Source of the DNA: Luzula sylvatica
Lineage: Eukaryota > Streptophyta > Magnoliopsida > Poales > Juncaceae
DNA length: 64,000 bases
Assembly: GCA_946800325.1 (NCBI GenBank)
Contig: OX326961.1
Location: 44,157,415-44,221,414, forward strand
Direction of reading: 5' to 3'
Made by a program: the position numbers and the translations under genes. Position 1 is the first letter of the stretch. Every line of letters starts with the position of its first letter. The notes beneath the pieces were generated by a model that worked only from the letters and a program-made list of their open reading frames with translations, was not told the origin of the DNA and did no database searches. Positions 1 through 10,745 of this stretch are shown here, in pieces.

Positions 1-297
1 TTGCTGCGGCTTCTACGGGTGGTGGGTTCGCGGGTTTCGGGTCTGGGGGATTTGCTGCTGCGGGTAGTGGAGGTTCTGGCGGGTTTGGTGGGGTTAGTCA
101 AGGTGGCGGTTTTGGAGGTATTTGATTTGTTTAAGTTAATAATTTATGAGTTACGTATATAATTAATATGTCATTTTTTTTAAGGTGGATTTGGTGGAGT
201 GAGTAATAATCAGGGGAGTGGTTTCTCTTCGTTCGGGGGAACTGGAACTGGGCCCGGAAGACCTCCTGCTGAACTCTTATCTCAAATGCGAAAATAA
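1..297 (+). CDS. NUP214: Nuclear pore FG-repeat protein, C-terminal end (NUP214-like), partial
   Basis: The last two exons of a gene entering from the left edge: 1-117 and 185-297, joined over a 67-bp GT-AG intron (118-184), reading frame starting at base 3. The translation is Gly/Phe/Ser-rich with GFG and FGG repeats, as in FG nucleoporins that line the pore and bind transport receptors. It ends in PPAELLSQMRK; plant NUP214 proteins end in a similar ELF/L-x-QMRK tail, which is why I prefer NUP214 over other FG nucleoporins. That link rests on remembered family features. The 5' part lies outside the window. Confidence 0.7.
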
Positions 298-605
298 GCT
301 CGAGTTATTATTATTAATTTTGTTATTTAAACGAATTTAGTTTTATGGGTCTCGTTTTCGTCTGTTTTTTCTTCTTTTTTGGTAAAAACTATTTATGTGA
401 TGAATTACATAAGACTGTCATCTTTGTATGAGCATGATTGTTTTGCTTCTCTCAGGAAGAATGAAATGGTTAAATATATTATTTCATGTATGAGAGATTG
501 GATCATGAATTATTGATAATTTTGCATAGTTATTATTTTCTCAAAGCTTAGTTATAAAAAATAAACCCTAACATGATATGAACAGAATTGCATTTTCTTT
601 TATGT
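298..605 (+). other. 3' flank of the NUP214-like gene
   Basis: AT-rich sequence with T-rich runs after the stop codon, consistent with a 3' UTR and terminator region. No ORF or RNA gene is visible. Confidence 0.5.
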
Positions 606-786
606 ATTATTAAGGAGTAATGATAGGGACCACGAATTAGGGACCAAGAATTGCCCACACGTGACAGCTGCCCATTGGCTGCATTAAAGTTGTGCAAAAG
701 ATACAGCCAATGGACAGTTGCCACGTGGCAGGTATGGGCAATTCTTGGTCCCTAATTCGTGGTCCCTATCATTACTCATTATTAAG
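606..786. mobile_element. MITE with 9-bp target duplication (Mutator-like)
   Basis: Element body 615-777 (163 bp). Its ends are perfect inverted repeats for 43 bases (615-657 against 735-777), starting GAGTAATGATAGGG, and the similarity continues imperfectly inward so the element is nearly one hairpin. It is flanked by a perfect 9-bp duplication, ATTATTAAG, at 606-614 and 778-786. A 9-bp target duplication is the Mutator/MULE signature. There is no coding capacity. Confidence 0.9.
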
Positions 787-1349
787 TTCATTATTCCTTG
801 AATTTAAGATCCCATCGCCAATGAAATAGATCAACTTTCATGGTTACCATCAAACATTCGGTAAAATTAGTCTGTTTTTTCCTCTTTTATGTATTATTAA
901 CTTGATAATACGATTAAAATTAGTCTTTCTTTTGTTTTTCCACACGCCGGAAGCTCTTAAATCCAGTAAATAAGGACCTACGGATCAATAAGAATTTATT
1001 CCGATTATTATCGTTTTATTAATACAATCGACAACAATACTATCAATCCATCAATGTAATTGCTGCTTTCATGCTATTAGATTCTAAACATGTCAAATTT
1101 TCTTGCTATTCTAAATATATCACAAAATTTTCAGGTTTTCTCAAATCAATTTCACTTAGAATGCAGTCTTTGTATGAGAGATTGAGCTGAATTATTGATA
1201 TTATTGGTTTTACAAAGCATATTTAAAACCTATAGCAACTGATAGGCAAGCCAAGATAGATGCCAGATAAACAGCATATATTTTTTTTAAAAAAAACTAG
1301 TTCCGACAAGTTCATTATTGCGCATATTCAAGATTGTTCAGAACTGAAA

Positions 1350-2653
1350 TCAAACACGGATGCCAAGTTCAGAAATTTTGAAGATTCTTTGTTCCAGTTC
1401 GTGTCTCTGGTTATTCAAATCAGAAACCATAGAAGCCACCTGTACAAAGATAAAAACATTAATCAACAATATTCACATTTAAATTTTAAATATATTTGAT
1501 GTAAAAAACATAATTTTATAATACTTGCCTCTGCTCGGAGCTCTATGGATTCCCTTCCAGGCATTGATCTCAATCTATGCATCAAATCTACCAATTTCAT
1601 AATTAAAAGCAAAATCGATAATTAAGTTACCAAATTCAAAAATTATCGTTACAAAACTTTAGGAATGATTAATGTACCGGCAGCAGAGGATTCAGATTTG
1701 CGAATGGAATTAACAAGACTTTGAATTTGACGCCCAGAAGACCTAATTTCAATGAAGGCCACATGAATGTGAAATAAAATTAAATGAGAGAAACGATATA
1801 AAAGGTTGAATTAATAATTAATTACCTCATGTTAGAGGTACCACGCAGTAAATCCTCTTCACCAAATTTAATTTTAGTGAGAATATTATTGTCGTTTTTC
1901 TTCAGATTCTCTACCGAATTTTCAATTTCCTTCATGCTTAATTCGGCTTCGTTTAGCAAATCCTGTCGAGAAATAAGATTAATTTTGCTAATAATTGAAA
2001 AAGACAATTAAATAGAAGTATTCATTCTAAATATTACTTTCTCGCTTTTGAAACGGCCCACGGTGTTGCGGATTAGGAAACGACGAGGGCCTGAAATGAA
2101 AAATAAATAAATATCAAAATTAGTAACAAAATATAAAATTAAAATTGAACATTTTCATAAATTAATACTGGTAAATGTTTACTGTTTAATTATTTACCTC
2201 GCATTAGGACCAAACCAGCAATTGCAGCAACTCCACATACCTCAACTGGATATTCACGCAAAAGAATAATCTTATCTGAAATGTTGATTTCCAGTAAGAA
2301 TTAAGATTATAAGAGTGATTTACTTTGAAATTTAATTAATTATTGTATTTTAAGATGGAATTATATTTACCTTTCACTGTCTTCACCATAGCATCCTCAT
2401 AGGCTTCATATTGTGACCTAAAAGACGGAACTAGCTCCTAAAAACAAAATTTGAGTGGAATAAAAATATGATCCCTTTAATTCGACAAAACTAAAACCAT
2501 AATCGGTAGTAACAGCCAAATCTAAGATCGTAAAAACCGAAATAAAAGAAAAACTGTGATTTGAGCGATGAAAAATAACCTCATTACCTCAATCTGGCGA
2601 ACAGGCCAAGGCGAGCTTTCTCGTGAAGATCGGGCAGGTTCGCCGGAAACCAT
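1350..2653 (-). CDS. RHIP1: RHIP1-like membrane/coiled-coil protein, eight exons
   Basis: Eight exons in transcript order: 2588-2653, 2371-2437, 2198-2275, 2038-2090, 1826-1962, 1678-1742, 1529-1587, 1350-1439. All phases agree and they encode 204 residues from ATG at 2651-2653 to TGA at 1350-1352. The N-terminal part contains ELVPSFRSQYEAYEDA, then one hydrophobic segment (about residues 55-70) followed by a basic GPRRFLIRN, then a long charged helical/coiled-coil region ending in a conserved-looking GRESIELRAEVASM and SELGIRV. This order matches the plant family of Arabidopsis At4g26410, the RGS1-HXK1 interacting protein of glucose/G-protein signalling. The intron after exon 7 starts GC rather than GT. 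Family assignment is from memory; the exon structure is read directly. Confidence 0.8.
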
Positions 2654-3487
2654 CTCTTGTGAATTGACGAAGAATTGACGAAGAAATTGAGTGACTAAAT
2701 GGATGCACTGAAGGTGTTTGTTGAAACGACCCTCAGAAATTGGCCTTTTACTATATTTCGAATAGGCTCAATAATATTTAGGGCCCAAAAGAATTTGTAT
2801 CATTTGAGTCCATGTATATAACATTTATATTTTGCAAAATTAAAATTTACCTTTTCTGTTTTACGGGAGTTTAAATATTTATTTTCTCAAATCCAAAATA
2901 ACATATGTAGTTTCATTCAATCACATATGTATTACGTTTTAAATCACAAATAAATTTATCTATTGACATACACTTATGAAATTTCATTCAATCACGCTAC
3001 ACCACCAAAATATAAATCCAGCAAAGTATTATATTTTTACCGTGCTGTGAAAAGATGTGTATATTTACTCCAAAATAACATACGTACCCTTCTAAAAATG
3101 AGCATTTTCAATGATTCATCCTCTTTTAAGTTGAAAATATCATATTTAACCAATTGTTAGATTTAACCATTTTTTCATTGAAATTAGCGGTTTATATTTG
3201 AAATTATCATTCTACCATTTGTATCGATCTACACATAACCTTTTAAGAATCCAAAATATCATATATACCATTTCAAAACAATTTGGGTATTCTTTTATTT
3301 CATAAGTATTAGAAGGATTAACATGATACTTTCGATTTTTTAAAGAAAAAATATCATATTTTTACTTTTAGAAATATAAATACAAATATATTATTTTTGG
3401 CTTCTAAAAGGGTAAACATGTAAACTTCACTTTCGTTTGTAGGAACTTTTTTAATGTATAGCATTTTTATTTTAAGTTTGCAAAACT
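2654..3487. repeat. AT-rich intergenic sequence with a degenerate noncoding repeat
   Basis: Upstream of the RHIP1-like gene. From about 2870 the sequence repeats short modules (CAAAATATCATATTTA and variants, with ACCATTTTTTCATTG). The same modules make up the arms of the foldback element at 9205-9770, so both are copies of one dispersed noncoding repeat. No gene is seen. Confidence 0.5.
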
Positions 3488-4047
3488 AACTAACGCTTAT
3501 TTGGTTGAATTTGCAAATCTTGTTGTTTCGTCTTCTTAGATCCAGATCCGACTGACAATTTAACTCCTAGATTCGAATTCGAATTCGTAGAATGAATACG
3601 GTTCATATCAGGATTCATTCGGATCCGTGAATTTTTCTCGGATTCGGATATTTTAAAATACAGTTCGCGTCGGCTAGAGTCGGTTCGGACAACATCCGCC
3701 TCATCGACACTCCTAAGTCTGATTCGCCATATAAAATATGTAAAACATGTTTGCTCCGTTTTGGCTTCTAAGATGACAAAATCAAGCAAACAACATATTT
3801 ACATATTTCAGTTGGCGAAACAGTTTAAACATGCTTTTTGACCGTTAACTCAAATGACGAAACAGACTAAATTATATATATTAGGATTGGATCTTTGATC
3901 TCATTAATTATATTTCGACCAAGTTAACTACCCAAAAACAAATTCAAGTTGTTCCGCCGACTAAAATGACGAAACAAATATGTGTTTAGCCAACAAATTG
4001 GGGAAACAACTAAATTTGCAAATTCAAATATCCGAGTGTTGATTCTA
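3488..4047. mobile_element. Probable TIR element of unknown family
   Basis: Inverted arms near 3498-3530 and 4003-4037 share GAATTTGCAAAT followed by GTTGTTTC in opposite orientation, with weaker similarity to the outside. The 500-bp interior is noncoding. I could not fix the ends or a target duplication, so the family is undecided. Confidence 0.45.
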
Positions 4048-4180
4048 CAAATAGAAGAAAAGACAATGCTATACATCTAAAGAATTGTTTTTGTAGGCTT
4101 GACCATAGAAGACTAAGAAAAAAGGACCTTGATAAGATGATATATATTAATTTTTACCTACCCACGCCCGGTTGAGTTGG

Positions 4181-4480
4181 CACGTAGACAATATATTGCC
4201 CTCCATACTCAACTCATCCCAAAGATGACAGGTGGCAAAAAATAATTATGTGAATTGATTAATTTTTCTAATTTATTCATTTAATTATTATTTGACACAT
4301 TTAATTAACACGTTAATAAATTATATTATTACATATTAATTGATGTGTTAATTTCATTAAACGATCAATTAAATCGCTAATCGAATTAATTAAAAAATCT
4401 AATCAATATACTTAATCATCATTTGTCATCTTATCAAGATTATTTTTTTTGGTGTTACGGGGACTGAATATATAACCCCA
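4181..4480. repeat. Possible relative of the 36.6-kb TIR element
   Basis: The left part (ATATTGCCCTCC, CAACTCATCCCAA) and right part (GGTGTTACGGGG, ATATATAACCCC) resemble the two ends of the element at 36628-37187 in the same order. The interior is AT-rich. The boundaries are approximate. Confidence 0.35.
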
Positions 4481-4892
4481 TATATTAAGCAAAGAAAAAG
4501 TACGGCTGATATTAATATTCGGAATTAGTCCTTATCAAACGAGTTTTTATTATTAATTTATTTTATTCAATGACAAATTGATTTTTTATAATAATTTTCA
4601 CATGAGAAATAAAAATAAAAATTGATACCTGCCGAAGATCCTGCACGCTACCATTTCTTCTCTTCTCCGAACAAAATTTGCCTACACCCGGTGTACCCCC
4701 ACTAGACCAAATTGTGGTAGTTATGTTTGTTCTTCAGTCGGTGGACCGGGTGTATACTAATACAGAATGTTAGGGGAGCTTCAATCCCTATTTAGTTTCG
4801 CTTCTTTCGAAATAAGAGAGTTTTTTTGCTCTTCAAGATCAAATCAAGAAAATAAAAAATAAAAGAGAAGATCTAGCTCGAAATTTAGATAG

Positions 4893-5365
4893 GTACTTTT
4901 TTTCTATAATTCTACTTCAATCTTTGTGTTGGGTTCGTGAAATTTGGTTCTGATTGCTAAGTCTAGTTGAATATGTAGAATTAGCGATCTTGATTTAATT
5001 AATTGCGATGGAGAATTTACTTTGAATCTACTGCATTTTTCTATTTTACACGTCTCTTAGCTGGTTATCCAATGGGGAAGCATTAATGCTTCATCTTTTC
5101 TTTTTCTTCTTCCTTTTGCAAAATAAGAGAGAAGAATTAAGCCACGAAAACCAATTTAGTTGAAGTTTGTACTTTTTCTTTATTCTTGAGGTATTTTTTC
5201 TTTCTGGTTAGTTCTTTAGTACTAATGTTTCTTGTTTTTGAATGCCAAGTACTTAATTTGGTTCTTTATTTCACAAGTATTCCCTTATTTTCTTTCATTT
5301 CGTGATTTGTTTTGCTTTGTGCAAAGATTTCATCTTTTTAAATTGATCCTTGTCTATATGAACAG
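4893..5365 (+). other. Probable 5' UTR intron of the RING gene
   Basis: A T-rich 473-bp stretch runs from AGATAG/GTACTT to a pyrimidine-rich acceptor ending AACAG, 14 bp before the ATG at 5380. This is a typical plant leader intron. It is inferred from splice-site sequence and composition only. Confidence 0.55.
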
Positions 5366-5379
5366 AGCATAAATCAATA

Positions 5380-6456
5380 ATGGATAAAGGAGACTCTTCG
5401 AGCAACGCAGCCAGTTGGAGAAACGCAACCAGTTGGAGAAACGCAGCCAGTTCGAGAAACGCAGCCTCTTCGACCAACGCAGCCAGTTCGAGCAACACAA
5501 CCTCTTCGAGCAATGCAGCCAATTCGAGAAACGCAGCCTCTTCGAGCAACGTAGCCTCTTCGAACAATGCTGCCAGTTCGAGTAACGTAGCCTCTTCGAG
5601 CAACACGGATAGTACTGTGATTGTAGTAAAATACTGGTGCCATAGATGTGGCAGATTCATAGAACCCGTGTTGGACACATCAATTGAGTGCCCCACCTGC
5701 CACACGGGCTTCGTCGAGCACATAATCATGCCGGATAGAACCGAACCCGATCATCCATTACATGCGACAGAATACTGGACTATATTAGTCGACAATTACC
5801 CGCGTAACGAAACCCCTATATCTCCTCATCTTCTTCTACCCCTACTTCGAAATGCTGCCAATAGAAGACCGAGAGGCAGTCGAAGATCGGGAGAGCGAGT
5901 AATGGTGATCCACGCGGCGAGAAATAGCGGTGCATCTCCATTAGGTCTTCCTTTGAGTGATTATTTTACCGGCCCTGGTATGGATATGTTATTGCAATAT
6001 TTATCTAATGATGGTTCAGGTCAGAACACTAATCCTCCGGCTAAGAAAGAAGATGTCGAGAAGATGGCTACGGTTTCGATCGAAGAAATTGCGAGTTGCC
6101 CGGTTTGTACGGAGGAATTCGAAGTTGGAGACGAAGCGAGAGAGATGCCGTGCAAGCATGTTTTCCATCAAGTGTGTATCTTGCCTTGGCTCGGTGAGCA
6201 TAGTACTTGCCCTGTTTGTCGCTATCAAATGCCCGTTGACGAAGTCGAGGAGGAGGGGGAGGTGACCATAAGCCAGGCCGAAGCGGAGGAAATAAACCAG
6301 GCATATCGATCGGCGGAGTTGTATATAGGGAGTTCGAGAAATGGAGAGGCCGAGAGTTCGAGAACTGGAGAGCGTAGAAGGAGGAGGTTGCCTTGGTCGG
6401 CTCTTTTACAACGAATCAGGCAACGATTTCGTAATTTCAAAAATAACAATAATTAG
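5380..6456 (+). CDS. RING-H2 E3 ubiquitin ligase with N-terminal zinc ribbon (BCA2/RDUF type)
   Basis: A single-exon 358-residue ORF. Residues 6-76 are a low-complexity Ser/Asn/Ala tract built of repeats like SSSNAAS. A zinc-ribbon follows with C87, C90, C104 and C107, then a RING-H2 finger with C240, C243, C258, H260, H263, C266, C277 and C280 (spacing 2-14-1-2-2-10-2). All eight ligands are present. The tail is Arg-rich. This architecture is that of plant RNF115/126-like ligases, including the RDUF and CIP8 groups, which transfer ubiquitin from an E2 to substrate in cytosol or nucleus. The substrate is unknown. The start codon is the first ATG after the inferred leader intron. The repeat tract makes the N-terminus likely to vary between alleles. 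Confidence 0.9.
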   Translation: MDKGDSSSNAASWRNATSWRNAASSRNAASSTNAASSSNTTSSSNAANSRNAASSSNVASSNNAASSSNVASSSNTDSTVIVVKYWCHRCGRFIEPVLDTSIECPTCHTGFVEHIIMPDRTEPDHPLHATEYWTILVDNYPRNETPISPHLLLPLLRNAANRRPRGSRRSGERVMVIHAARNSGASPLGLPLSDYFTGPGMDMLLQYLSNDGSGQNTNPPAKKEDVEKMATVSIEEIASCPVCTEEFEVGDEAREMPCKHVFHQVCILPWLGEHSTCPVCRYQMPVDEVEEEGEVTISQAEAEEINQAYRSAELYIGSSRNGEAESSRTGERRRRRLPWSALLQRIRQRFRNFKNNNN

Positions 6457-6589
6457 TTTTTGGAATTTCATTGATTTGGTTATGCTGATGGAATCATGTA
6501 TTTTTGGTAAGGCGTGTGCGTATTCTATTCATCGTGGTTTTGTACATACGCGATTCTTTTCTTCTTCTTTTACATCGATTAACTGATGT

Positions 6590-6952
6590 CGTGCCTCAAT
6601 TTGTACAAAATCGAAGCAAGTGTCTTGTATTCTTTTTATACTTTGATGTATTTGATAGACAAATATCCTACTAAGATTTCATCAAACAAAATATTGTTGA
6701 CTTTTGGTATTAGTAATTTATTTGTGAGAAATATTGGTTGAAGATGATTCAATTAAATCTAATGGCATTTATGATGTCTCGGGATATTACCAGTATTATT
6801 TGACATTTTTATTGATAAGTGATAATTCATCATTTGATTTCTTTCTTTAAATTGACAAATTTGGAAATAAAACATGCGAGCGCATTCTATTTAATTTGCA
6901 GAAAATTACAACAAAATAAAAAGTTCGGTCCTAACAAGGGGGGTCAAGTGGC
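6590..6952. repeat. Segmental duplication, copy A: RING 3' flank
   Basis: Sequence after the RING stop (GTGCCTCAATTTGTACAAA..., and a module at about 6747 reading TTCAATTAAATCTAATGGCA) recurs at 10228-10420 and 10682-10745. The duplicated unit therefore begins in the 3' flank of the RING gene and continues through mTERF copy A. Confidence 0.75.
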
Positions 6953-8083
6953 TTAGAACTTTGATTCAAATCCTTTGAATTCTACCTTACCTTGATAAGC
7001 ATCAATCACTCGAGGCACGTCCTTGGCGTACTTCTCCACAAACTTCTTCTCGAGATCCTTTTCAGACATGTTAAATAGACCGTACAAACTCGGTTTGCCA
7101 TGCCACAACCCATTCTCAGCCAGCACGCTCAGAACAGAGCAACGAGGGATCGTTCTTCCCTCGAGGCTGTACATGATAAGAACCGGATATTTCAGGATCG
7201 TTTGCGAGTCCCAATGCAACTTCTCTTTGAAGAACTCGAATTGTTTCTTGATTTTATCATCTGATAATAGCAGAATCTTGGGCTGTTTTGAGAAAGCCAA
7301 CATCGTGTCGATTTCAGAGCATCCCAAACTTTTATAAAGCTTCATTTTTCTCTCCCATGTTTCCCTTTTCAGCAAAGTCATGCCAATGATTCCATAAATA
7401 AATGATGATGTCGAGGGTTTCATGCCCAATGCCTTCAACTTGCTGATGGCCTCGATAATGACATTAGAATGCTTCGACAGAGCAAGGGGATTTCTCACGA
7501 AGAGGAGAGTGATCTTATCCATTGGGATATCACTTTCCCTTAATATCTTTAGGTTGGGAATCAAAAGAGTATCGACGTTATTTCTTAGCAGCCAAGGGCC
7601 CCGACAAACAGCTTCTATGATGCGGGCTTTAGAGCAAAATGTTGATTCGAGAAAGCTTAAATTCGGTGCCACCCTCTTCTCGAGGCTAGTTCTGAGTAAA
7701 ATAGGATCATGACATATTGTCTTGATGAGATTCGATGGCGAGAAGCCGAATGCAAGGAGGTGTTCAATCACGGGCTTGATCTTCTCAGTAGGAGGGAATG
7801 AAGGAAACTTGCAAATCAACCTTCTGATTTCGGGGTCAGTAAAACCGTAAGATTGAAAGAAATCGAAGACTGGTTTTGGGTCCTTCGTTTTGGGGGATTC
7901 GAGATGGAAATTAGAAGCGGCGGTGGAGAAGTAGAAGCCTGTGAAAGGGAATGAGTGGGTTTGGGGATTGGCGGCGGCTCCATTGCTAATGGGGTTTCGA
8001 GTAAGGAAAGGAAGTTGGTCCCGCGCAATCAGATAGCGATGGTTTCTCAGGAGAGGATTTTGCTTGCAAAGACCGAGCATCAT
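6953..8083 (-). CDS. mTERF: mTERF-domain organellar protein, copy A
   Basis: A single-exon ORF open from 8149, but I place the start at the ATGATG at 8078-8083 (MMLGL). Upstream of it the two tandem copies differ by indels that break the frame, whereas downstream they agree. From there the protein is 376 residues. An Arg/Ser-rich N-terminus with FYFSTA suggests organellar import. Then follow repeated ~30-residue helical mTERF motifs, for example YGFTDPEIRRLICKFP, FGFSPSNLIKTICHDP and LGCSEIDTMLAFSKQP. mTERF proteins bind organellar nucleic acid and affect transcription, splicing or ribosomes. The single-exon, tandem-duplicated form fits the large plant mTERF clade. The specific target is unknown. 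Confidence 0.88.
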   Translation of the reverse strand: MMLGLCKQNPLLRNHRYLIARDQLPFLTRNPISNGAAANPQTHSFPFTGFYFSTAASNFHLESPKTKDPKPVFDFFQSYGFTDPEIRRLICKFPSFPPTEKIKPVIEHLLAFGFSPSNLIKTICHDPILLRTSLEKRVAPNLSFLESTFCSKARIIEAVCRGPWLLRNNVDTLLIPNLKILRESDIPMDKITLLFVRNPLALSKHSNVIIEAISKLKALGMKPSTSSFIYGIIGMTLLKRETWERKMKLYKSLGCSEIDTMLAFSKQPKILLLSDDKIKKQFEFFKEKLHWDSQTILKYPVLIMYSLEGRTIPRCSVLSVLAENGLWHGKPSLYGLFNMSEKDLEKKFVEKYAKDVPRVIDAYQGKVEFKGFESKF

Positions 8084-8149
8084 CGCCTTCTTCCTTCCAA
8101 GCGTGCGAGGGTTTAGGAAGGGGAGAGGAAGAACTAAAAAGCTCGGCAA

Positions 8150-9090
8150 AACATCAAATTTGAAATCCTGGGCTTGGATTAGCCTAAACCCGAGATTACC
8201 GTTCTGAATATTTTTATAATTTGAATTCTCATGTTTGGAAATAACCTAGATTTCAGTTCCCGGATCGTGCAAGAAAGAATTATCGGGTTAGCCAAGAACT
8301 CAGGACTCCATTTCTATGGAATGTAGATTCTGGGATTAGCAAAGAGTTCGTATTGTATTGTTATAAATGGAATGGCAAACAAAAGAAATATAGAGAAAAT
8401 TTTGTATTATTTATATTCAATTGTTGATGCAAATGATTAACACAAAATGTGTTTATATAATAGTAGGGATAATTTCAGATATGTTTCTTTAAAAATTCGA
8501 AAATAAAATTTGTTCTTCTGAAAATATTAATATCAAATTTGTCCTTATAAATCTCCAATTATATCAAATCAAACCAATACTAACTCTTCCGCTAGATTTA
8601 ACGGTGAGAACAATAGAACTTAATATTTATGTTTCTTCCCAAATTTGTTTTTCAATGACTAATATGCCTTTATTTCTTGAAATTAATACTATTTTATCAA
8701 ATAGTTGATTGTTTATAAGGATAATCAATGGTTTGTTATTGTAAGTGAGCTTAATTGAAAATTTATTGATTGAACTAGTAAGTTAGAAGGGTCGTACATA
8801 GTGCTAGCGGTACAAGTAGCGTACCTGCGGTATTGGCACATGCATATTGAGAGGGGAAGTCGAGGGTTATTAAGGTCATTAATAATATTAGAATCATTAA
8901 GGTTGTTAAGGTTATTAAAATTGTTATGTTTAATTTTCAATTATATTTTTTCTATGAGGAGATTTCAAACTCTTGGAATAGAAGTGGTGGAATATTACTT
9001 CCTTGTGCAAAGCATGGTTGATAATTTCTCAAATTTAACTGGATTTGTGATTGTTGGTAGATTAATGTAAGGGTGTTGTTTATATATGTT
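8150..9090. other. 5' flank of mTERF copy A and AT-rich spacer
   Basis: Bases 8150-8345 are still part of the duplicated segment: TTCTATGGAATGTA and neighbouring words recur near 16970. The rest is AT-rich with short TTAAGG-type runs near 8870-8935. No gene is seen. Confidence 0.5.
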
Positions 9091-9094
9091 ATAA

Positions 9095-9187
9095 TTTTTT
9101 TTTAAAGAGAATCCTAAGCCACGAATCGTAGTCATTATATGTTTTTTTTTATATTGATGCCGCCGGAACTCGAACCCACAACCTCTA
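9095..9187 (-). mobile_element. tRNA-derived SINE, 5'-truncated
   Basis: Matches the 3' half of the SINE at 10535-10681 on the same strand: the T-run, the CACGAATCGT hairpin, the inner T-run and the region up to the B box (GGGTTCGAGTTCC on the minus strand). The A-box half is missing. Confidence 0.7.
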
Positions 9188-9204
9188 AAAACTAAAAAAC
9201 ATCC

Positions 9205-9770
9205 AATTTCTCAGTTAAAATTAACGGTCGACATTTAAAAATATTATTTTGTCCTTTGCATATTTACCTTTTTAAAAATCCAAAATATCATATTTAAATT
9301 TACTTTTCTAAAAATAAAAATACATAATTACCCTCTTAATATACAAAAATAGCATATGTGCCACTGCGAAATGTGCGCTTCTGAAATAAAATATCATATT
9401 TAAAAAAAAGGATTTAGAAAACGGGAAACTAAATCATTAATAAAATATTACTTAAAATATCATATTTAAAAATAACCCGGATTTTGAGAACGGATAAATC
9501 AAATCCTTAATAAATTATTATATAAATTGTTCCAAATTATTTTGTATGTTTTAAAATACATTGTTTTGTATGTTTAAAATTAGACGGTAAATATGATATT
9601 TTGTTTCAAAAGGATACGCATACTATTTTTATTATTGAGAGGGTAGATATGATATTTTTATTTTTTGAAGGGTAAATGTGATATTATGGGTTTTTAGATG
9701 GGTAAATATATAAAGGGTAAAATGATAATTTTAAATATTGACAACTAATTTTAACGAAGAAAATGAATGA
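9205..9770. repeat. Large foldback (inverted repeat) element
   Basis: The arm at about 9205-9420, read as reverse complement, aligns with 9585-9770: GCATA-GCTATTTTTG, GAGGGTA, ATGATATTTT, GGGTAAATATG and AAATATTGAC modules occur in the same order. A non-arm spacer of about 160 bp lies between them. It is noncoding and is related to the repeat at 2870-3470. Confidence 0.6.
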
Positions 9771-10227
9771 TTTCTATTTTTTTAGTAAATATAATATTTT
9801 AGACTTGTGATAAGGTAAATATGATATTTTAATTTTAAGACATGTAAATATGTAGTTTTAAGTTTTAAAAAAGATAAATATGTATATCCCCTAATATATA
9901 TTACATATTCGTTATTCAACGTGACGAATTTGAAGAGAAAAAAGGAGGCTGTTCTTGGGGGGCTCGCCCCTGACGGTGCCGGCGCCGGCGCCGAGTTTAT
10001 TCTATGCTCGATTGATTCTTTCTTCCGGTTTGCTTTCTTGCTCCTCATAACCTTGCCCTTGATGAACCTTGCTTTTTTGCTCCTTGCCCGCCATGTCTCA
10101 ATAGCCTAAAAGTCGTTCGAACACAAGTAATGAAAATGCAATCACATATGGACGGACTAGCAATTCGACAAGGGTAAATAGGAAAGTTTATCTCAGTTTA
10201 ATTTTTAGCTAAAAATTTCCATCGTTC

Positions 10228-10745
10228 TTGTTGTGCCTTGATTTGTACAAAAAAATTGAATTGCCAAGTTTTGTTTATTTTGAGTATACTTTAATGTGCA
10301 TAGTAAACTAGTGTACCCAAATCTTGTTTGAATTTTGGTTATCATTTGTATAAAGTTCTGGCTGAACATAATTCAATTAAATCTAATGGCATTCATAATG
10401 TACATATTGGTAAGTTCTCTCTAGATATATTTTTTTAAGGAGGTTTGACAATGTGTCGAGACCTCGAATATATTAGATCAAAGAAGTGAAACGAAAGAGA
10501 GAATTTGGAGAGAATATATAAGACAATATTCTTATTTTTTTTGAAGATAATCCTAGGCCACGAATCGTGGCCATTATAGATTTTTTTTTTTTATATTGAT
10601 GCCGCCGGGATTCGAACCCACAACCTCTACAACATGAGGGTTTATTGTGATGAGCACTCAACCATCTAGGCTATGGGACCATTGACAGATATTATTTGCC
10701 ATAATTAATTTTATTGAACAAATCATCATTTGAACTTTAAATTAT
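10228..10745. repeat. Segmental duplication, copy B, left part
   Basis: Diverged copy of 6590-6860 (RING 3' flank), recognised by GTGCCTTGATTTGTACAAA and TTCAATTAAATCTAATGGCA. It is interrupted by a SINE. Past 10745 the match to copy A stops and resumes near 15220. Confidence 0.7.
10535..10681 (-). mobile_element. tRNA-derived SINE, full length
   Basis: On the minus strand it begins TGGTCCCATAG and has an A box (TAGCCTAGATGG, 10662-10673) and a B box (GGTTCGAATCCC, about 10607-10618). A tRNA-unrelated body, a T-run and an A/T-rich 3' end follow. Flanks GACAATATTCTT and GACAGATATTATT look like a degraded target duplication. The internal boxes drive RNA polymerase III transcription in this family. 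Confidence 0.82.

Noticed and set aside
5295..5729. 144-codon minus-strand frame over the RING gene start, rich in Leu/Glu/Ala
   Set aside because: It is the antisense shadow of the Ser/Asn/Ala repeat; its periodicity comes from the repeat and it has no known motif.
10607..10681. Possible tRNA gene with A and B boxes
   Set aside because: The boxes belong to a SINE: a tRNA-unrelated tail follows, no acceptor stem closes, and a second truncated copy exists at 9095-9187.
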